In this document: positions 17,655 to 27,861 of the stretch, in pieces
Position numbering within the stretch: position 1 is the first letter of the stretch
How the letters are laid out: every line of letters begins with the position of its first letter
From: Myxococcales bacterium
Lineage (GTDB): Bacteria; Myxococcota_A; Polyangia; Palsa-1104
Reading direction: 5' to 3'
NCBI GenBank assembly: GCA_003170275.1
Contig: PNAM01000058.1
Coordinates: 31,280-95,279 of the forward strand
Length of the DNA stretch: 64,000 nt
The notes under the pieces: generated by a model
Told to the model about the DNA's origin: nothing
The model's database searches: none
What the model saw: only the letters and a program-made list of their open reading frames with translations
Program-made: the position numbers and the translations under genes

Positions 17655-18908
17655 ATGGCTGACGAGCCACATGATACACTGACCAACCGTGAGAGCAGTG
17701 ATCTGGGGCACGGCCCCTACCGGTCCAGAGGCCCGTTGAGCAATTCGCCCAAATTGGAGCGCCGTGGGGGTGGTTCCAAATGGACCGGGCGGCTGATCGT
17801 GCTGGCGCTGATCGGCGGCGCGATCGCGTTTGCGCCGCGCGCGCTCAAGAAGAAGCCGCTGATGGTCAAGGTGGCGGTGGTCGAGCGCGCCACCGTGCGC
17901 GACGAGGTCTCGTCGTCGACCGCTGGTGAAGTGGTGCCGGCGCGTCACGCGACGGTGCGCGCGGAGCTGGCGGCGCGGGTGATGGCGGTCAAGAAGACGC
18001 GCGGCGATCGCGCCCGGCGCGGCGAGGTGATCGTCGTGCTCGATGCGGCCGATCTGGCGGCGCGGCTGGAGCAGGCACAGGCCACGCTCGAGGGTCAGAA
18101 CGCGGCGGTCGCGCAGGCCGAGGTGCGCGTGCAGAACGCCAACCGCGCGGCCGAACGGGCGGCGGCGCTCGCGCTGCGCGGGGCGGGCACCACGCAGCTC
18201 TCGGAGGATTCGGCGTCGGCCGCGCGCGAGGCGAAGGAAGCGGTGCGCGCTGCGCAGAGCATGCTGGCGCAGACGGAGGCGGCGGTGCGCGTGGCGCGGG
18301 TGGCGCGCGGCAAGGCGTCGCTCACCGCGCCGTTCGATGGGCTGCTCATCGACGTGCATCCCGATCCGGGCGAGGAGCTGGCGCCCGGCACGCCGGTGTT
18401 CGAGATCATCGATGACTCGCGCCTGCACGTCGAGGCGTCGATCGACGAGGCCGACGTGGGCAAGGTGCAGGTGAACGCGACCGCGCTGCTCAAGCTCGAC
18501 GCGCTGCCGGGCAAGCCGATCGCCGGCAAGGTGTCGAAGATCGGGCCGGCGGTGCGCAAGGACCTGAAGGGCGCGCGCACGCTGCCGATCGACGTCGACG
18601 TGATCGACGTCAGGGCGGCGACCGAGGCGGGGCTGCGCTCGGGGATGTCGGCCAACGTCGAGATCCGCGTGGCCGAGAAGGCCGACGTGGTGAGCCTGCC
18701 GACCAACGTGATCATCGGGCGCGGCACCAAGCGCACCGTGTTCGTCGTCGAAAATGGCGTCGCGCACGTGCGCAACGTCGAGATCGGGATCAGCAACTGG
18801 GATCGCTCGGAGGTCGTGTCGGGCGTCAAGGTCGGCGACCAGATCATCACCACGCTCAACGACAAGGCCCTCGAGGACGGCGTGGCGGTGCAGGTGGAAG
18901 CGAAGTAG
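17655..18908 (+). CDS. macA: MacA-like periplasmic adaptor (HlyD/RND membrane fusion protein)
   Basis: A 417-residue adaptor. A polar N-terminal tail (~40 residues) precedes one membrane helix at ~44-62; then come a beta-barrel start, a lipoyl half-motif, a coiled-coil hairpin (~130-215, Ala/Glu/Gln/Arg heptads), the second lipoyl half (LTAPFDGLLIDVHPDPGEEL), the barrel domain and a membrane-proximal domain. Such proteins link an inner-membrane ABC pump to a TolC-type outer-membrane channel. The ABC ATPase follows after 18 bp and the permease overlaps it, giving a MacA-ATPase-permease operon. No outer-membrane partner is nearby. Symbol by architecture. Confidence 0.85.
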   Translation: MADEPHDTLTNRESSDLGHGPYRSRGPLSNSPKLERRGGGSKWTGRLIVLALIGGAIAFAPRALKKKPLMVKVAVVERATVRDEVSSSTAGEVVPARHATVRAELAARVMAVKKTRGDRARRGEVIVVLDAADLAARLEQAQATLEGQNAAVAQAEVRVQNANRAAERAAALALRGAGTTQLSEDSASAAREAKEAVRAAQSMLAQTEAAVRVARVARGKASLTAPFDGLLIDVHPDPGEELAPGTPVFEIIDDSRLHVEASIDEADVGKVQVNATALLKLDALPGKPIAGKVSKIGPAVRKDLKGARTLPIDVDVIDVRAATEAGLRSGMSANVEIRVAEKADVVSLPTNVIIGRGTKRTVFVVENGVAHVRNVEIGISNWDRSEVVSGVKVGDQIITTLNDKALEDGVAVQVEAK

Positions 18909-18926
18909 CGCGGCGCTGCGAAGACG

Positions 18927-19603
<677 letters not shown>

Positions 19604-19607
<4 letters not shown>

Positions 19608-20812
19608 ATCTCCTCGAGTACATCCTCACCGCGGTCGACACCATTCGCGCGTCCAAGGTGCGCGCGTTTCTCACCACGCTCGGCGTGGTGATCGGCGTGT
19701 TCGCGATCATCTTGTTGGTCGCGCTCGGCGAGGGCGCGCGCAACTACCTGGCCGAGACCTTCGCCTCGCTCGGCTCGAACGTCATCCAGATCATGCCCGG
19801 CCGCCGCGAGACCAAGGGCATGGCCGCGGCGCCGATGATGGGCACCGAGCACAAGCTCACCCGCGAGGACGAAGAGGCGCTGCAGAAACGCGCCTACTCG
19901 CTCGACGGCGTCACCGGGATCGTCAACGGCGGTGGCACGGTTCGCTACGGCTCGAGGCGGCGCGACACCTACGTCTTCGGCGTCGGCCCGCGCTTCATGG
20001 AGATCCGCAATTTGCGCGTCGACATGGGGCGCTTCTTCACCGAGGACGACTCGACCTCGCACCGCCGCTACGTGGTGCTCGGCCGCGTGCTGCAGGCCGA
20101 GCTGTTCGGCGACGAGAATCCGCTCGGCAAGATGGTCAAGGTGGCCGACGCGGAGTTCCGCGTGATCGGGCTGATGGAGCACAAGGGCACCTCGCTCGGC
20201 TTCGATCTCGACGATCTGGTGATGATCCCCGAGACCACCGCGCTCGATCTGTTCGCGCTCGACGGGTTCACCAACTTGATGACGCGCGCGCGCGACAAGG
20301 CCAACGTGCAAGCGGCCATCGACGAGATCACCGAGGTGCTCGGGCGGCGGCACAACGACAAGGTCGACTTCACGGTGGTCTCGCAGGACGATCTGATCGG
20401 CACGTTCAACGCGATCATGGCGACCATGTCGATGGTGCTGCTGGCGATCGCGTCGATCGCGCTGATCGTCGGCGGGATCGGGATCGCCAACATCATGCTG
20501 GTATCGGTGCGCGAGCGGACGCGCGAGATCGGCGTGCGGCGCGCGGTGGGGGCCACGCGCGGCAACATCCTGATGCAGTTTCTCGTCGAGTCGGTGGTGA
20601 TCGCGCTGCTCGGCGGGCTGATCGGGCTCGGGCTGGGCGCGCTGGTGATCTTCGCGGCGCGTGCGGCGGCGCCGGCGTTGCCGATCCGCTTGTCGGGCTG
20701 GATCGTGGCGATCGCGATCGGCTTCTCCGGCGCGGTCGGCGTGATCTCGGGCGTGATCCCCGCGCGTCGCGCCGCCAACCTCGATCCGGTCGAGTCGCTG
20801 CGCTACGAGTGA
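19604..20812 (+). CDS. MacB-like ABC transporter permease (FtsX domain)
   Basis: A 402-residue permease with one N-terminal membrane helix (~18-40, FLTTLGVVIGVFAIILLVAL), a periplasmic MacB core domain (~45-280), and three C-terminal FtsX-type helices (~285-385), preceded by the usual 'REIGVRRAVGATRGNILMQF' coupling helix and ending ARRAANLDPVESLRYE. It is split from its ATPase, unlike E. coli MacB, which is a fusion. Converges on the MMPL gene with a 10-base overlap. Confidence 0.92.
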
Positions 20813-23274
20813 GCGTGGTCGTCGGGCGGCCAGAACAGCGAGAGCAGCGACGGTAGGACCAGGAACGCGCCGGTCAAACAAAACGCCACCGCGAGCGCGC
20901 CGGAGATGCCGAACAGCTTGAGCCCGTCGAAGCGCGCGATGCCCAGGCCGGCGAAACCCGCGACGGTCGACAGCGACGTGAGCACGATCGCGCGGCCGGT
21001 GGTGGCCAGCGTGTGACCCGCCCCGGCGTTCGGATTGGCCAGGTGCCGGTGCACCAGGAAGATGTGATCGTCGATGCCGTAGCCGATCACCAGCGGCACC
21101 GCGAGCAGGTTGAACAGGTTGAGCGGCAGGTGAAACAGCGCCAGCGCGGCGCCGAACAGCACCCACGCGATCGAGAGCGGCAGCATCACCGCCAGCCACG
21201 GCTTCCACCGGCGATAGTAGAGCGCGAGCAGCAGCATCACGCCGGCGCTCGAGACGATGGTGACCAGGATCGTGTCGTGCACCACGATGGTGCGCAACGC
21301 CTCCTCGAGGATGGGCGTGCCGGTGACCACGCCGCCGCCCGGCCCGTGCGCGAACGCGCGCAACGCGGCACGCGCCTGGAGAGACTGGTCGCCCGCCGCC
21401 GGGAAGAAGAAGGTCGCCACGCGGCGCTGGCCGGCCTCGTCGTGCACGTGATTGCGCAAGAGAAAGTCGAGATCGCTCTTCTGCGCATCGGCGAGCGTGA
21501 TCGGCGGCGGCGCATGCGCGAGCTGCGCGAGGAACGGCTCGAACGCGCCGGTGTCGAAGCCCGCCTCGTCGAGCGCGGCGCGTAGATCACGCGCGATCCG
21601 CTCGGCGCCCAGCGCGTCCCACGCGGCGCGCCGCTCGGCTTGCGTCTTTTGCGACGGAAACAGCGACGCGGCCGACTGATAGCCGCGCAGCAGGCCCTGC
21701 GTGCGCAGCCGATCCGCCTCGCGCGCCCACGCATCCGCGCGCTCCAGCGCCGCCTCGGGCTCGGCCTCGACCAGCGCCACCAGCATGTGCTCGCGCTCTC
21801 CGAAGCGGCGCGACAGCTCGGCCTCGGTGCGCACCGGCGGCATCGACTCCGGGTGGAACGTGATCAGCTTGCGATCGAACTCCACGCGCAGCGCCAGCGG
21901 CAGCGCCGCCAGCCCGAGCAGCGCCGCCAGGATCAACGTGCGTCGCGGGCGCCGGCCCGCCGCACGTCCGATCGCGCCGAGCACGCCGCCGGTCACCGAC
22001 GGTTTCTGCGGTCGCGCCCAGATCTTCGGCGGCAGGATCGCCAGCAGCGCGGGAAAGACGGTGAACATCGCCACCAGGTTGAGCAGCAGCCCGACGCCGG
22101 CCAGCACCCCGAGATCGGACAGCCCGCGATAGCTCGACAGCGCGCAGGCGAAGAACACCACCGCCGGTCCGAGCGTCGCGGTCAGCGACGGGCCGGCCAG
22201 ATCGCGCACGGTCGACTCGAGCGCTTCGAGCGGCGCGTGCGTGACCAGCTCCTCGCGCAGGCGGTTGTAGAGCTGGATGGGAAAGTCGATCCCGATCGAG
22301 AGCAGCACGGTGCCGAAGGTGAGCGACACTGCGTTGACGTGGCCGTAGATCAGCGCCGCGGCGGCAGCGGTCCACAGCACGCCGACGAACAGCGGCGCGG
22401 CGACCAACGGCAAGACGCGCAGCGAACGAAAGAAGAACGCGAACAGCACCAGCACCGCGAACGCCGACACCGGCGTGGACCACGAGGCGTCGCGGTGCAG
22501 CCAGTCGCGGTAGGTGAGCGTGTACGCGCACGCGCCGGTGTACGCCAGCTCGATCCCCCTACCGGAGAACGTCCCGTCGGTGACGCGCGCGCCCAGTCTC
22601 TCGGCGGCGGCGCTCGCGGCGGTGATCAGCGCGCGGTCGGCCTCGACGTCGTAGCTGGCCGAACGCGGCCGCACGTAGATCATCAGCGCCTTGCCGTCGT
22701 GGCTGCGGAAGTAGCCGCTGGTGGTGTCGACCGGCAGCCCGCTGGCCAGCCGCTGCGAGAGGGTCTCGAGCACCTGCAGCGGATCGGCGGTGAGGATCGG
22801 CTGCAGCGCCGTGCCGCCGGGCGCCGAGAGCAAGGAGCGCAGCCGGCGGACCTGCGCGCGCAGCGCCTCGGGCGTGACGCGCGGCGCGAGCGAGGTGATC
22901 TCCTCGGCCGTCAAGAGCTGCGTCAGGTGATCGCGCATGAACAGCCCCGACGCCGCCGAGAGCCGGTAGCGCACTTCGGCCACCTCGGGCAGCTTGGCGA
23001 GCTCGGCGCCGTAGCGATCGGCGAAGTCGGTCAGCTTTCCCGGGTCCTCGCTCTCGACCAGGACAATCAACACCTGCTCGGCGACGAAGCTGCGGGCGAA
23101 GCGCGCGAACGCCTGCGCCTCCTCCGAGCCCTGCGGCACCAGCTTGACCACGTCGGTGTCGAGCCGGATGCGCAGCACCAGCGGCAGCAGCGCCGCCGAA
23201 AAGATCAGCGCGCACAAGAGCACGCGACCCGGCTTGTGGACCAGCAGGCGGGCGAGGCGGGCGGACAGGCTCAA
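20803..23274 (-). CDS. MMPL/RND-superfamily transporter (HpnN-like)
   Basis: An 823-residue inner-membrane transporter with ~12 helices in two halves, each having a large periplasmic loop after helix 1 and a block of five to six helices (e.g. TFGTVLLSIGIDFPIQLYNR and LAVPLVIGYGIDDHIFLVHR, both with the conserved acidic residue of the proton relay). This is the MMPL arrangement used to move lipids such as hopanoids or outer-membrane lipids. Start is TTG at 23274, 15 nt after the GST stop; no better start was found. Substrate unknown; no hopanoid genes are in the window. Confidence 0.87.
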   Translation of the reverse strand: MSLSARLARLLVHKPGRVLLCALIFSAALLPLVLRIRLDTDVVKLVPQGSEEAQAFARFARSFVAEQVLIVLVESEDPGKLTDFADRYGAELAKLPEVAEVRYRLSAASGLFMRDHLTQLLTAEEITSLAPRVTPEALRAQVRRLRSLLSAPGGTALQPILTADPLQVLETLSQRLASGLPVDTTSGYFRSHDGKALMIYVRPRSASYDVEADRALITAASAAAERLGARVTDGTFSGRGIELAYTGACAYTLTYRDWLHRDASWSTPVSAFAVLVLFAFFFRSLRVLPLVAAPLFVGVLWTAAAAALIYGHVNAVSLTFGTVLLSIGIDFPIQLYNRLREELVTHAPLEALESTVRDLAGPSLTATLGPAVVFFACALSSYRGLSDLGVLAGVGLLLNLVAMFTVFPALLAILPPKIWARPQKPSVTGGVLGAIGRAAGRRPRRTLILAALLGLAALPLALRVEFDRKLITFHPESMPPVRTEAELSRRFGEREHMLVALVEAEPEAALERADAWAREADRLRTQGLLRGYQSAASLFPSQKTQAERRAAWDALGAERIARDLRAALDEAGFDTGAFEPFLAQLAHAPPPITLADAQKSDLDFLLRNHVHDEAGQRRVATFFFPAAGDQSLQARAALRAFAHGPGGGVVTGTPILEEALRTIVVHDTILVTIVSSAGVMLLLALYYRRWKPWLAVMLPLSIAWVLFGAALALFHLPLNLFNLLAVPLVIGYGIDDHIFLVHRHLANPNAGAGHTLATTGRAIVLTSLSTVAGFAGLGIARFDGLKLFGISGALAVAFCLTGAFLVLPSLLSLFWPPDDHAHS

Positions 23275-23289
23275 GCGCGGTTCAGCTCG

Positions 23290-23907
23290 TCACTTCTGCG
23301 GCGGGCGGGTCTTCTGATACGCCGGCCGCGCGGCGAGGTGGGCGATCCAGCTGCGGATGTGCGCGTAAGGCGCGAGGTCGATGCCGGCCCCGTCGCACAA
23401 GCCGACGAACTCCGCCAGCGAGATGTCGGCGATGGTGAACCGATCGCCCACCGCGTGCTTCTTGCCGGCCAGGTGCCCGTCGAGGATCCCGAGCGGCTGC
23501 TTCGCCGCTTCGACCCCCGCGGCGTGCGCCTTCTCGTCGAGCGCCTGCCCGCGCGAGGCGGACAGCTTCATGCGCCACGGCCTGGCGGTGGCCACCAGAT
23601 CGGCGACCTGCCACCACATCCACTGATCGATCTGCGCGCGCAGCTTGACGTCGCCGGGCACGATCTTGTCCGCGCCGAACTTGTCGGCCACGTACCACAA
23701 GATCGCGTTCGACTCCCACAGCACGAAGCCGTCGTCGTCGAGCACCGGCACGCGGCCGTTCGGATTCAGCTTGAGGAACTCGGGTTTCTTCTGATCGCCC
23801 TTGGGGATGTCGACGTGCTTGTAGTCGTACTTGGCGCCGCATTCCTCGAGTGCCCAGACGACCTTGCGCGCGTTGGGAGAGAGGGGATGGCCGTAGACAG
23901 TCAGCAT
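23290..23907 (-). CDS. Glutathione S-transferase family protein
   Basis: A 205-residue cytoplasmic GST. The N-terminal thioredoxin fold has SPNARKVVWALEE (Ser/Asn in the theta/beta-like active site), the cis-Pro motif GRVPVLDDDGFVLWESNAI that binds glutathione, and an all-helical C-terminal domain with the folding motif FTIADISLAEF. Function is likely conjugation or peroxide detoxification, substrate unknown. Transcribed in tandem with the MMPL gene. Confidence 0.9.
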   Translation of the reverse strand: MLTVYGHPLSPNARKVVWALEECGAKYDYKHVDIPKGDQKKPEFLKLNPNGRVPVLDDDGFVLWESNAILWYVADKFGADKIVPGDVKLRAQIDQWMWWQVADLVATARPWRMKLSASRGQALDEKAHAAGVEAAKQPLGILDGHLAGKKHAVGDRFTIADISLAEFVGLCDGAGIDLAPYAHIRSWIAHLAARPAYQKTRPPQK

Positions 23908-23994
23908 CGGTGACCTCCAGGCCGAGGTTATATCAAGCGTCCCCGCGCGCTGCCAGCGTGGGCAGAAATGGGGCGCGCCAGCGTATCAACGAGT

Positions 23995-24453
23995 ATGGCC
24001 CTGCGACCGTGGCTGCTGGCGTTGGCGCTGATCGCGACCGCCTCGCGCAGCGCCCGTGCGGACATCGCGCTGCGCCCGCCGGCCACCAGTGAGCCCTCGG
24101 GAGCCAAGGTGGTGGTGCTCGGCTCCGGGCTGCGCTACGTGGACCTGCGCCTCGGCACTGGTCCCGAGCTGGGCGCCAAGGCCACCATCACCGTGCACTA
24201 CGTCGGGACCCTTCCGAACGGCACCGAGATCGACAGCACCCGGCGCCGCGGCGAACCGGCCAAGTTTCACCTCGGCTCCGGGCAGCTGATCAAGGGCTGG
24301 GAGCTGGGCGTGCCGGGCATGCGCGTCGGTGGAATCCGCCGGCTGATCATTCCGCCGTCGCTCGCCTACGGCGATCGCGCGACCGGCGGGATCCCGGCCA
24401 AGAGCCAGCTCATCTTCGACGTGGAGCTGATCGCGATCGAGCCGTCCGGCTAA
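23995..24453 (+). CDS. FKBP-type peptidyl-prolyl isomerase, exported
   Basis: A 152-residue protein with a signal peptide (MALRPWLLALALIATASRSARA) and one FKBP domain: YVDLRLGTGPELG, ITVHYVGTLPNGTEIDST, FHLGSGQLIKGWELGVPGMRVGG and LIIPPSLAYGDR. Active-site aromatic and acidic residues (Tyr, Asp, Trp in GWE, Tyr in AYG) are present, so isomerase activity is likely, aiding folding in the periplasm. Convergent with hemG, 4-base stop overlap. The start at ATG 23995 was chosen because it opens the signal peptide. Confidence 0.92.
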   Translation: MALRPWLLALALIATASRSARADIALRPPATSEPSGAKVVVLGSGLRYVDLRLGTGPELGAKATITVHYVGTLPNGTEIDSTRRRGEPAKFHLGSGQLIKGWELGVPGMRVGGIRRLIIPPSLAYGDRATGGIPAKSQLIFDVELIAIEPSG

Positions 24454-25793
24454 CCGACGTCCATGCGCGCGGCGAGCGCCTTGCCCTCGCGGATGACATC
24501 GTTCACGCCCACCCCGCGCAGCGCCGCGCCCGTCGAGTACAGCCCCATCGGCTCGCCGCGCTCCTCGATCGTGGCGACGCGCCCCGCGTGCCCCACCACA
24601 TACTGCGCGATCGCGCGCTTCCACCGCACCACGTGCGTGAACGCCGGCTCGGCGGTCACGTTCAAGATCGCGCGCAAGCCGTCGCGCGCCACCGTGAGCA
24701 GCTCCGCGTCGGGGAGCTGCGCGGCCTCGGGATCGAGCGAGCCGCCGACCATGCAGCGCAGCATCACGTGCTCGCGCGGCGCGATCGCGGCCTCGGGAAA
24801 CGTGCTGGTCATCCACAACGCGCCGAGCAGGCGCTGCTTCTCCACGCGCGGCACCAGGAAGCCGAACCCATCGAGCGCGTGCGCGACCTGCGCGCGCGGA
24901 TAGCCGAGCGAGATCGCCGCCATCGAGTTCACCGGGATCGCCGCGTACGCGTCGGCCATCGCCGCGTCGACGGGCTGGAGGAGGCGCGCGGCCTCGTCGG
25001 GCGGCAGCGCCAGCACCAGGCGATCGGCCTCGATCGGCCCGCCCGGCGTCTGCACCACCCAGCCCTGGCCCCATTTCGTGATCGCGTCGGCGATCACGCC
25101 GGTGCGCAGCGCGTCGCCGAGCGCGCGCCCGAGCGCTTCGGGCAGCGCGCCCATCCCGCCCGCGAGCGAGGTCAGCCGCGCCGGGACGCGCGGGCGCCCT
25201 TCGGCCTTGCGTGCCTGCTCCATCGCGTGCAGCCCGCGGATCACGCTGCCGTGCTCGCGCTCGAGCTCGGCGATCATGGGGAACGCGCTGCGCATCGACA
25301 GGCGCGTGTAGTCGCCGGCGAACACGCCCGAGGCCACCGGTTCGATCAGGTGCGCGGCCAGCGACTCGCCGAAGCGACGCTTGGCGAACTCGGCCATGCT
25401 CTCGTCGGCTCCACTCGGCGGTCCCGGCGCCTTCGGCTCGCGCAAGATGCGCCACTTTTCGCCGAGCGTGAGCGCGCCCGAGGTGACGATCTTCGGCGGC
25501 GAGTCCGGCACTTCCTTGAGCTTGCCGCCGCGCACGACGAAGCGCCGGCGCGCCGCATCGCTCGACGGCAGCGGCTCGAGCCCGAGCTCTTTGTACAGCG
25601 CGGTGGTGTCGGGCGCGTTGTCGAGCACGCCGGCCGGCCCGTGCTCGATCTGCCATTCGCCGACGCGCTCGGAGCGCACCTTGCCGCCCGCCTGCGGCTC
25701 GCGCTCGAGCACCGTCACCTGATGGCCGCGCGCACGCAGCTCGAGCCCGCAGGTCAGGCCGCCTACGCCGCCGCCGACGACGGCGATCTTCAC
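24450..25793 (-). CDS. hemG: Protoporphyrinogen oxidase, FAD-dependent (HemY type)
   Basis: A 447-residue flavoprotein converting protoporphyrinogen IX to protoporphyrin IX. FAD-binding Rossmann motif at the N-terminus (IAVVGGGVGGLTCGLELRAR), the amine-oxidase-type GGKVRSER and HGPAGVLDNAPDT motifs, and the C-terminal FAD segment LYSTGAALRGVGVNDVIREG are present. The start GTG at 25793 overlaps the hemH stop as GTGA and opens directly into the first beta strand. Third gene of hemE-hemH-hemG. A HemJ-like protein at 10025-10465 could do the same step. Confidence 0.93.
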   Translation of the reverse strand: MKIAVVGGGVGGLTCGLELRARGHQVTVLEREPQAGGKVRSERVGEWQIEHGPAGVLDNAPDTTALYKELGLEPLPSSDAARRRFVVRGGKLKEVPDSPPKIVTSGALTLGEKWRILREPKAPGPPSGADESMAEFAKRRFGESLAAHLIEPVASGVFAGDYTRLSMRSAFPMIAELEREHGSVIRGLHAMEQARKAEGRPRVPARLTSLAGGMGALPEALGRALGDALRTGVIADAITKWGQGWVVQTPGGPIEADRLVLALPPDEAARLLQPVDAAMADAYAAIPVNSMAAISLGYPRAQVAHALDGFGFLVPRVEKQRLLGALWMTSTFPEAAIAPREHVMLRCMVGGSLDPEAAQLPDAELLTVARDGLRAILNVTAEPAFTHVVRWKRAIAQYVVGHAGRVATIEERGEPMGLYSTGAALRGVGVNDVIREGKALAARMDVG

Positions 25794-26803
25794 GGTGACC
25801 TCTCGATGCGGCGCTCGACCAGCCCGGCGAGCGCCTCGATGAACGCGGGCTCGGTGTTGAGCGACGGCGCGCGCTTGAAGTTGAGGCCGAGCTTTTGCGC
25901 TTGGCCGCCGAACAGCAGATCGATCTCGTAGAGCGTCTCGATGTGATCGGACACGAACGAGATCGGAATGCACAGCACGTCCTTGCGCCCGGTCTTGGCC
26001 AACAGCTTGAGCGCGTCTTCCGTCGACGGCTCGAGCCAGCGCGTCTTGCCCGCGCGGCTCTGGAACGACAGCCGCCAGGGCCGCTGCCCGCCGAGCCGCT
26101 GCAGCACGCCGGCGATGGTCAGCTCGAGATCCTTCACGTACGGATCGCCCTTCTGGATGAAGGTCTCGGGCAGCCCGTGCGCCGAGAACAGCAGCTCGAC
26201 GCGGTCGCGCCCCGCTTCGGGAAACTGTTCCAGGCCGCGTTCGACCTGCTTCGCGAGCGCGTCGAGGTAGGCGGGATCGTCGGGCCAGCGATCGATCTCC
26301 AGGTACTCGACCGCGCCCACCGCCGGCGGCTTTCCGGCCAGCCCGCGGCGCAGCTCCCACAGCGACGAGCCGGTGGTGGCGGTGGTGTAGTGCGGATAGA
26401 GCGACAGCCCGATCACCGTGCGCGCCCCGGCCTCCGCCGCGCGACGCAGCGCCTCTCCGGTGAACGGCGCCGAGTAGCGCATGGCCACGAAGCAGCGGAA
26501 GGTCCCCGGCCGCCGTGCGTTGAGCCGCGCCTCGAGCGCCTGCGCCTGTCCCTCGGTGATCTCGCCGAGCGGCGACCTGCCGCCGATCTGCTTGTAGTAG
26601 TCGCGCACCACGTTGGCGCGCGCGCGCGAGACCATCTTGGCGAAGCGCTTCTGCCACAGAAAGCCGAGCGGCAGCTGGATCAGATCGGGATCTCGAAACA
26701 GGTTGAACAGGAACGGCTCGACCGCGTCCAGCGAATCCGGCCCGCCCAGGTTCAGCAGCACCACCGCGATCGGCGCCGGCAGGCTGTCGAGCTGCGCCAC
26801 CAT
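25790..26803 (-). CDS. hemH: Ferrochelatase
   Basis: A 337-residue enzyme inserting Fe2+ into protoporphyrin IX, the last step of haem synthesis. Hallmarks: VVLLNLGGPDSLDAVEPFL at the N-terminus, YYKQIGGRSPLGEITEGQA, MRYSAPFTGEAL, the metal-binding His in LFSAHGLPETFIQKGDPY, LSFQSRAGKTRWLEPST and a Glu-rich ISFVSDHIETLYEID. The ATG overlaps the hemE stop by one base (TAATG) and its own stop overlaps hemG by four, so all three are coupled. Confidence 0.96.
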   Translation of the reverse strand: MVAQLDSLPAPIAVVLLNLGGPDSLDAVEPFLFNLFRDPDLIQLPLGFLWQKRFAKMVSRARANVVRDYYKQIGGRSPLGEITEGQAQALEARLNARRPGTFRCFVAMRYSAPFTGEALRRAAEAGARTVIGLSLYPHYTTATTGSSLWELRRGLAGKPPAVGAVEYLEIDRWPDDPAYLDALAKQVERGLEQFPEAGRDRVELLFSAHGLPETFIQKGDPYVKDLELTIAGVLQRLGGQRPWRLSFQSRAGKTRWLEPSTEDALKLLAKTGRKDVLCIPISFVSDHIETLYEIDLLFGGQAQKLGLNFKRAPSLNTEPAFIEALAGLVERRIERSP

Positions 26804-27834
26804 TACCGCTTGCCCAACCGATGCACGATCTCCACCAGCGCCTCGGCGTGCTCGGGCGGCGTCGGCGGTTGGATGCCGTGCCCCAGGTTGAACACGTGCC
26901 GGTCCCGACCCGCTCGCGCGAGCACATCGGCCGCGCGCCGCTCGATCACCGGGATCGGCGCGAACAGCACGCACGGATCGAGGTTGCCCTGCAGCGTCAC
27001 CTGGCCGCCGGTGCGCGCGCGCGCCTCGTCGAGCGGCACGCGCCAATCGACGCCCAGCGCATCGGCTCCGAGGGTCGCCGCGTCCTTTAGCAGCGACGCG
27101 CCGTCGTTGGCGAAGTAGATGATCGGCGCGCCGAGCGGCTTCAAGCGATCGATGCACTCCTTGACGTACGGCGCGGCGAACTCGCGAAAATCCTCGGGCG
27201 CGAGCTGTCCCACCCACGAGTCGAACAGCTGCACCACTTGCGCGCCCGCGCGGATCTGCGCGCTCAGGTACGCGATGGTGGTGTCGGTGATCTTGCGCAA
27301 CAGCCGATGCGCCGACGCCGGCGCGCCGAACAAGAGCTTCTTGGTCTCGGTGAACGCCTTTCCCGTCTGCCCCTCGACGACGTAGGTGAGCAGCGTGAAC
27401 GGCGCGCCCGCGAACCCGATCAGCGGTACCTTGCCGTCGAGCGCGCGCCGCACCAGCCGGATCCCCTCGAGCACGTAGGGCAGCTCCGCCTCCACGTCGG
27501 GCACCCGCAACAGTGCGATGCCCGCGTCCGAGCGCACCGGCTCCAGCCGCGGCCCCTCGCCCTCGGCAAAGGTGAGCGGTACGCCCATCTTCTCGATCGG
27601 GATGAGGATATCCGAGAACAGGATCGCCGCGTCCACGCCCAGCCGCTCGATCGGCTGCATGGTCACCTCGCAGGCCAGCTCCGGCGTCTTGCACAGCGTC
27701 AGGAAATCGCCCGCGCGCTCGCGGGTCGCGCGGTATTCGGGCAGGTAGCGCCCCGCCTGGCGCATGATCCAGATCGGCGTGGTGTCGACGGGCTCGCCGC
27801 GCAGCGCCCGCAAGAAACGGTCAGCCCGAGACAT
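26803..27834 (-). CDS. hemE: Uroporphyrinogen decarboxylase
   Basis: A 343-residue cytosolic enzyme decarboxylating uroporphyrinogen III to coproporphyrinogen III. Shows the family signatures WIMRQAGRYLPEYRA (~22-36, with substrate-binding Arg), the LFSDILIPIEKMG segment with the catalytic Asp, FAGAPFTLLTYVVEG, and FNLGHGIQPPTPPEHA at the end. First gene of the hemEHG operon; the intervening oxidase (hemN/hemF) is not in this window. Confidence 0.96.
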   Translation of the reverse strand: MSRADRFLRALRGEPVDTTPIWIMRQAGRYLPEYRATRERAGDFLTLCKTPELACEVTMQPIERLGVDAAILFSDILIPIEKMGVPLTFAEGEGPRLEPVRSDAGIALLRVPDVEAELPYVLEGIRLVRRALDGKVPLIGFAGAPFTLLTYVVEGQTGKAFTETKKLLFGAPASAHRLLRKITDTTIAYLSAQIRAGAQVVQLFDSWVGQLAPEDFREFAAPYVKECIDRLKPLGAPIIYFANDGASLLKDAATLGADALGVDWRVPLDEARARTGGQVTLQGNLDPCVLFAPIPVIERRAADVLARAGRDRHVFNLGHGIQPPTPPEHAEALVEIVHRLGKR

Positions 27835-27861
27835 CGCTCGAGTATACGACGCCGTCGAGGA

